The position numbers and the translations under genes are program-made. From Streptomyces sp. SID13726 (lineage in GTDB: Bacteria; Actinomycetota; Actinomycetes; Streptomycetales; Streptomycetaceae): 64,000 bases of DNA. Location: positions 434,001 to 498,000 of the forward strand of contig NZ_JAAGLY010000003.1 of NCBI RefSeq assembly GCF_010548375.1, read 5' to 3'. Under the pieces are notes generated by a model that made no database searches, had not been told where the DNA came from, and saw only the letters and a list, made by a program, of their open reading frames with translations. Of the stretch, positions 60,057 through 64,000 are shown piece after piece. Every line of letters begins with the position of its first letter. Positions within the stretch are counted from its first letter, which is position 1.

Positions 60057-60425
60057 ATGCCCAGCAAGTACCTCGTCAGCACCGTCGGCGGACTGGCCGG
60101 AGCGGCCGTCGTCTTCGGGCTCGGCACCCACTTCCTGGCCGGCACCGAGTCGACCACCGCGCTGGACACGCACAGCACCGCGTCCGTCGGCGGTCACAAG
60201 GCGCTCGCCGCGTACGTCGTCGAGGGCCGGACCGAGAGCAAGTACAACCCGCTGCCCTGGGTCGGCGTGCAGGTCTCGGACGTCACGTGCCCGACCGGCC
60301 TCAAGGCCGTCGCCGGGGCCAGTGTCACCTGCACCGGCAAGAAGCGGGACGGCGGGTCCGTGGACATCCCCGTCTCCGTGGTCAAGGCCTCGGACACATC
60401 GGTCACCTGGAAGTTCGACCGCTAG
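60057..60425 (+). CDS. DUF4333-like exported protein
   Basis: This 122-residue protein has a hydrophobic N-terminus (YLVSTVGGLAGAAVVFGLGT) that may be an anchor or signal. A small DUF4333-type domain follows, with two cysteines, SDVTCPTGLKAVAGASVTC, expected to pair outside the cell. CAGGAG lies 6 bases before the ATG. It is divergent from the histidine kinase and precedes the response regulator, so it may be a target or accessory of that system. Confidence 0.82.
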   Translation: MPSKYLVSTVGGLAGAAVVFGLGTHFLAGTESTTALDTHSTASVGGHKALAAYVVEGRTESKYNPLPWVGVQVSDVTCPTGLKAVAGASVTCTGKKRDGGSVDIPVSVVKASDTSVTWKFDR

Positions 60426-60724
60426 AGCCGATCCGGCGGATCATGCCGACGTCGCGGGGCAGACGCGCGCTCCCCCGCCGCCCCAAAGGCCCGGGGGCCC
60501 GGCAGCGTTGTCGGTAACTGGCCGACTGCGCCATGCTCGACTCGACCTCGCACCGGAGGGCCTCATCGCGTCGCCCGCCGCGGAGCGGCTGACGTCGGAG
60601 CCTCCTCCGCCCGGCAGCTGCCCGCACCGGACCCCGCTCACCCGCGCTGACAATCACCGGTTGCCCGAAGTCGGCCCGACCCGGCGGAGCCACCGCACCC
60701 CCACCCCTGAGGCATGATCGACCC
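60426..60724 (+). other. Intergenic region between DUF4333 and regulator genes
   Basis: This 299-base region holds no supported gene. A small hairpin, GATCC-GGC-GGATC at 60430-60442, lies right after the DUF4333 stop and may be a weak terminator. A promoter for the regulator must lie in it or upstream, but I cannot place it. Confidence 0.4.
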
Positions 60725-61426
60725 ATGACGAGCCCCACCTCCCCGGCCGCGCCGATCCGTGTGCTGATCGCCGACGACCAGGACATGGTCCGTACCGGCT
60801 TCCGGTTCTTCCTGGACGCGCAGCCCGACATGACCGTGGTCGCCGAGGCGGCCGACGGGGAGACGGCGGTGCGGCTGGCCCGGGAGGTCCGTCCGGACGT
60901 GTGTCTGCTGGACATCCGCATGCCGAAACTGGACGGGCTGGAGGCGACGCGGCTGCTCGCGGGGCCGGATGTCGCCGATCCGATGCGGGTGGTCGTGGTG
61001 ACCACCTTCGACCTCGACGAGTACGTCTACGGCGCCCTGCGCGGCGGCGCCTGCGGGTTCCTGCTCAAGGACTCAGGCCCCACGCTCCTCGCCGAGGCGG
61101 TCCGCGCCGCCGCGGCCGGTGACTCGCTGGTCTCCCCCTCGGTCACGGTCCGCCTGCTCCGGCACGTCACGGCGGAGCCGACCCCGGAGCCGGTCGTCGC
61201 GGCCCGCCCCGCGCCCGCCACCGAGCCCCTCACCGACCGTGAGCTCGACGTGGTCCGCCTGGTCGCCCTGGGCCGCACGAACGCGGAGATCGCCGCCGAG
61301 CTGTACGTCTCCCTCTCCACGGTGAAGACCCACCTCTCCAGCGTCCAGCTCAAGCTCGCCGCCCGGAACCGCGTGGAGATCGCGGCCTGGGCCTGGCAGT
61401 ACGGACACGCCCAGCCGGAGAGCTGA
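60725..61426 (+). CDS. NarL/LuxR-type response regulator
   Basis: This 233-residue regulator has a receiver domain with IADDQDM and the phosphorylated Asp63 in CLLDIRMPKLDG. The switch Thr is in VVVTTFDLDEYVY and the Lys in FLLKDSG. The LuxR helix-turn-helix follows (about residues 168-225; LTDRELDVVRLVALGRTNAE and LYVSLSTVKTHLSSVQ). A proline-rich linker of about 25 residues joins the domains. It most likely pairs with the histidine kinase at 58751, from which it is separated by the DUF4333 gene. Confidence 0.92.
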   Translation: MTSPTSPAAPIRVLIADDQDMVRTGFRFFLDAQPDMTVVAEAADGETAVRLAREVRPDVCLLDIRMPKLDGLEATRLLAGPDVADPMRVVVVTTFDLDEYVYGALRGGACGFLLKDSGPTLLAEAVRAAAAGDSLVSPSVTVRLLRHVTAEPTPEPVVAARPAPATEPLTDRELDVVRLVALGRTNAEIAAELYVSLSTVKTHLSSVQLKLAARNRVEIAAWAWQYGHAQPES

Positions 61427-61464
61427 GACGCCCCTCAAGTCACGCCCCCAAGGCACGAGGCGGG

Positions 61465-61920
61465 TCAGCCCTTCTTCCGCCCCGCCTCCAGCAGCTCCTC
61501 CAGCCGGTCGAAGCGCTCGTGCAGGGCGTGCACCGTCTCGGCGCCCACCTCGTGCAGCCCGTGGCGCCGCTTCCGCTCCCGCCCCACGAACCAGGTGGCG
61601 AGGGCCGCCGTGACCATGCCGTACGTCGTGATGCCCACGACCATGACCACCGTGCCGACCGCCCGGCCCCACCAGGTCACCGGGTAGAAGTCGCCGTAGC
61701 CGACGGTCGTCGCCGTCTCGACCGACCACCACAGCGCCTTCGGGTACGAGGTCAGATTGGCGCCCCGCGCCCCGTCCTCGGCGCCGACCACCGCCCAGGA
61801 GCCGAGGAGCATCACGACGAGCAGGACGGCCGTGGCGGCGCCCGCGGCCTTCAGATGGAGCGAGCGTCCCTCCCGGCCGAGCAGCAACCCGACGGTCCTG
61901 GCGAGGAATCCGGGCAGCAT
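61465..61920 (-). CDS. Two-helix potassium channel
   Basis: This 151-residue protein has TM1 at about residues 25-47, a pore helix with the selectivity filter TVGYGD (72-77), and TM2 at about 85-112. A C-terminal helix follows with VHALHERFDRLEELLEAG, able to form a coiled coil, as in KcsA-type tetramers. ATG 61920 has GAGGAG 5 bases before it; a GTG six bases upstream would overlap that site. It converges with the response-regulator gene. Confidence 0.9.
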   Translation of the reverse strand: MLPGFLARTVGLLLGREGRSLHLKAAGAATAVLLVVMLLGSWAVVGAEDGARGANLTSYPKALWWSVETATTVGYGDFYPVTWWGRAVGTVVMVVGITTYGMVTAALATWFVGRERKRRHGLHEVGAETVHALHERFDRLEELLEAGRKKG

Positions 61921-62045
61921 GCTCACTCCTCGCGCTCAGGGGGTCGTATCGGGCCAGTGTCACCAGCGGAACTCGGGGCAGCATCCCGGACGGGGCGTTC
62001 GAGTCGCCGTTTCCGGGGACAAGCTGATCATCGGACGGCACAATG

Positions 62046-62084
62046 GCGGCAACGGCCGCAGGTACGAGCGGCAACGGCCGCAGG
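62046..62084 (+). repeat. Direct repeat of a 17-mer upstream of the methyltransferase gene
   Basis: GCGGCAACGGCCGCAGG occurs exactly at 62046-62062 and 62068-62084, a period of 22 bases, ending 20 bases before the GTG start. Two copies on one helix face could be regulator sites. Confidence 0.75.
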
Positions 62085-62103
62085 CGCGAGAAGGAGCACA
62101 GCA

Positions 62104-62916
62104 GTGAGCGAGAGCCACACCCCGTCGGGTCCGTCGGCGAGGCTGAACACCGGTGTGGCGCACAACGCGCGCGTGTGGAACTACTGGATCGGCGGCAAGG
62201 ACAACTACGAGGTCGACCAGCGGGTCGGCGACCAGGTGGCCGGGATGTTCCCGATCATCCGGGACGTCGCCCGCGCGGACCGCTGGTTCCTGGGCCGCTC
62301 CGTGCGCTACCTCGCCGAGGAGCGGGGCATCCGGCAGTTCCTCGACATCGGCACCGGACTGCCGACGGTGGACAACACCCACGAGATCGCCCAGCGCATC
62401 GCGCCCGACGCCCGGATCGTCTACGTCGACAACGACCCGATCGTGCTGGTCCACGCCCGCACCCTGCTGACCAGCACCCACGAGGGCACGACCGACTACA
62501 TCGACGCCGACGTCCACGACCCGGCCGCGATCCTCGAACGCGCCGCCGGCACCCTCGACTTCGACAAGCCGGTCGCCGTGATGATGCTCGGCATCCTGAA
62601 CTTCGTCCTGGACACCGACGAGGCCCGCCGGATCGCGCGCGAGGTCATGGCCTCGATGCCGGCCGGCAGCCATCTCGCCCTGACGCACCCCACGTACGAC
62701 GCCGACCTGGGCGGCGAGGGCAACATCCCGGCGATGGAGTTCTGGAACGCCAACGCCACTCCGCCGATCACGGCCCGCAGCGGCGCCGACATCGCCACGT
62801 TCTTCGAGGGACTCGAGATCCTCGAACCCGGCCTGGTGTCCTGCTCGCGGTGGCGGGCCGAGGCCGACTCCCCGGCCGTGGTACCGCAGTTCGGCGCGGT
62901 GGCCGTGAAAGCCTGA
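62104..62916 (+). CDS. DUF574-type SAM-dependent methyltransferase
   Basis: This 270-residue member of the Methyltransf_19 family has ARVWNYWIGGKDNYEVDQRV, IRQFLDIGTGLPTVDNTHEI, RIVYVDNDPIVLVHARTLL and a GLEILEPGLVSCSRWR end. GTG 62104 follows GAAGGAG. It is a paralogue of the 50887 protein with the same motif order but many differences. It lies 39 bases before a glutamine-synthetase-like gene. The methyl acceptor is unknown. Confidence 0.92.
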   Translation: MSESHTPSGPSARLNTGVAHNARVWNYWIGGKDNYEVDQRVGDQVAGMFPIIRDVARADRWFLGRSVRYLAEERGIRQFLDIGTGLPTVDNTHEIAQRIAPDARIVYVDNDPIVLVHARTLLTSTHEGTTDYIDADVHDPAAILERAAGTLDFDKPVAVMMLGILNFVLDTDEARRIAREVMASMPAGSHLALTHPTYDADLGGEGNIPAMEFWNANATPPITARSGADIATFFEGLEILEPGLVSCSRWRAEADSPAVVPQFGAVAVKA

Positions 62917-62955
62917 CGCGGGATCCGAACCAGCGAAGCCCGTCGTGGAGGACGT

Positions 62956-64000
62956 ATGACCACCCTTGCCGACCCCGTCCCCGGCGGCCGTCCCGGTGAC
63001 GTGGACCGGGCCACCGTGCTCACCCAGGAGCTGTTCGAGAAGGGCGTGCACGGCGTGGTCCTGGCCTACGTCGACACCGCGGGCATCTGCCGGGTGAAGA
63101 CGGTCCCGACGGCGAAGCTGCCGTCGGCTGCGGCCTGGGGCGTGGGCATGTCCCCGGTGTTCGACACCTTCCTGGCGAACGACTCCATCGTCACCACCGA
63201 CAAGCTGGGCTCCCCCGACGGCGATCTGCGGCTGTACCCCGACCTGGACCGGCTGGTGGCACTGGCCGCGCAGCCCGGCTGGGCGTGGGTGCCGGTCGAC
63301 CGGATCACGCAGGAGGGCGCCCGGCATCCGGGCTGCTCCCGCACGGTCCTGCGGCGGATCGTCGCCGAGACCGCCGAGCGGCACGGCATCACCTTCAAGG
63401 CGGGTGTCGAGATCGAGTGGGCGGTGGGCCGGGGCCCGGTGGCCGACGGCGAGTTCGTGCCCGCGGTGTCGGGTCCGGCGTACGGCGCCACCCGCCAGGT
63501 CGAGCTCAGCGAGTACACGGCCGACCTGCTGGCGGCCTGCGCCGAGCAGGGCATCGAGGTGGAGCAGCTCCATCCCGAGTACGCGGCCGGGCAGTTCGAG
63601 ATCTCGACGAGCGCCCTGGACCCGGTGGCGGCGGCCGACGTCAGCGTGCTCGTACGGCAGACGATCCGGGCGGTGGCCCAGCGGCACGGCCTGGTCGTCT
63701 CCTTCTCCCCGTCGGTCTTCGCCGAGGGCGTCGGCAACGGCGGCCATCTCCATCTCTCCGCCTGGCGCGACGGCGTGAACCTCCACTCCGGCGGCAAGGG
63801 CCGCTACGGCATGACGCCCTACGCCGAGTCGTTCGTGGCCGGTGTCCTCGCCCACCTCCACGCCCTCGCGGCGCTCACCGCGCCGAGCCCGGCCAGCTAT
63901 CTGCGCCTCAAACCCTCCCAGTGGGCCGGGGTGTTCACCGCCTGGGGCCGGGAGACCCGGGAGGCGGCCGTCCGGATCGTCACCGGCACCGCGGGCCTGA
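62956..64000 (+). CDS. Glutamine-synthetase-like ligase, 3' end outside window
   Basis: The first 348 codons encode a GlnA-type enzyme. It has an N-terminal beta-grasp domain (VVLAYVDTAGICRVKTVP) and the catalytic domain with KAGVEIEWAV, HPEYAAGQFEIS and NGGHLHLSAW. These supply glutamate/metal and ATP-site residues. The GICRVKTVP and SPVFDTFLANDSI segments are unlike housekeeping GlnA and suggest a gamma-glutamylpolyamine-synthetase-like or other GlnA-like enzyme. GTGGAGGA precedes the ATG. The frame runs open to the window end, so the C-terminal third is unseen. Confidence 0.88.
   Translation, partial: MTTLADPVPGGRPGDVDRATVLTQELFEKGVHGVVLAYVDTAGICRVKTVPTAKLPSAAAWGVGMSPVFDTFLANDSIVTTDKLGSPDGDLRLYPDLDRLVALAAQPGWAWVPVDRITQEGARHPGCSRTVLRRIVAETAERHGITFKAGVEIEWAVGRGPVADGEFVPAVSGPAYGATRQVELSEYTADLLAACAEQGIEVEQLHPEYAAGQFEISTSALDPVAAADVSVLVRQTIRAVAQRHGLVVSFSPSVFAEGVGNGGHLHLSAWRDGVNLHSGGKGRYGMTPYAESFVAGVLAHLHALAALTAPSPASYLRLKPSQWAGVFTAWGRETREAAVRIVTGTAGL

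Overview
The window is very GC-rich actinobacterial DNA. Third codon positions are almost all G or C, GTG and TTG starts are common, and it carries WhiB, DUF574-methyltransferase, MmyB-type and DUF3140 families. Together these point to a Streptomyces or close relative. All gene calls come from reading the translations and the DNA by eye; no database search was run.

Layout. (1) 1-2934: a sugar-acid type catabolic unit with an IlvD/Edd dehydratase (cut by the left edge), a divergent IclR regulator and a zinc alcohol/polyol dehydrogenase. (2) 3140-27554: a large surface-polysaccharide locus. It encodes glycosyltransferases, a WecG/TagA transferase, a polyprenyl-phosphate sugar transferase, a Wzx flippase, three Wzz-type proteins (one fused to a Wzy/O-antigen-ligase domain), a beta-helix lipoprotein and a 1,198-residue secreted protein. 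It also has all five activities expected for UDP-2,3-diacetamido-2,3-dideoxy-mannuronic acid synthesis (WbpA, B, E, D and I types) and a second aminosugar set (SDR, aminotransferase, PglD/NeuD acyltransferase). (3) 27787-36106: a glycosyltransferase, an MFS transporter, an anchored TolB-like propeller, an ABC exporter and a secreted GH59-like glycosidase with an apparently leaderless, LacI-box-containing promoter. (4) 36280-43599: an SDR/MmyB-regulator pair, a nitrilase-fold protein that has lost two catalytic residues, and an FtsX/LolD-type ABC system with a divergent PadR regulator and a two-site operator. (5) 43739-43812: tRNA-Pro(GGG), next to a triple 23-bp repeat. (6) 43913-51681: ordinary chromosomal genes (DUF309, DHA2 exporter with a winged-helix tail, TauE/SafE, thiolase, lipase, Dps, DUF3140, DUF574 methyltransferase), with a WhiB-like N-terminal fragment overlapping dps. 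(7) 51710-58609: a tightly packed seven-gene minus-strand operon: XRE-cupin regulator, M24 hydrolase, ketoacid dehydrogenase E1 alpha and beta, amidohydrolase, bicupin and a degenerate SDR. Two copies of one operator-like motif flank the regulator gene. I do not recognise this set as a described pathway. (8) 58751-64000: two-component kinase and regulator, DUF4333 protein, potassium channel, second DUF574 methyltransferase and the start of a glutamine-synthetase-like gene that runs off the window.

How it fits together. In the polysaccharide locus, sugar nucleotides are made in the cytosol and loaded on undecaprenyl phosphate by the 26115-27554 transferase. The glycosyltransferases and the WecG-type enzyme extend the repeat unit, Wzx flips it, and the Wzz-Wzy fusion may polymerise or ligate it outside. 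The strongest candidates for something undescribed are the 51710-58609 operon and the Wzz-Wzy fusion within a ManNAc3NAcA-type locus. Smaller oddities are the WhiB remnant, the inactivated-looking nitrilase homologue and several leaderless promoters.
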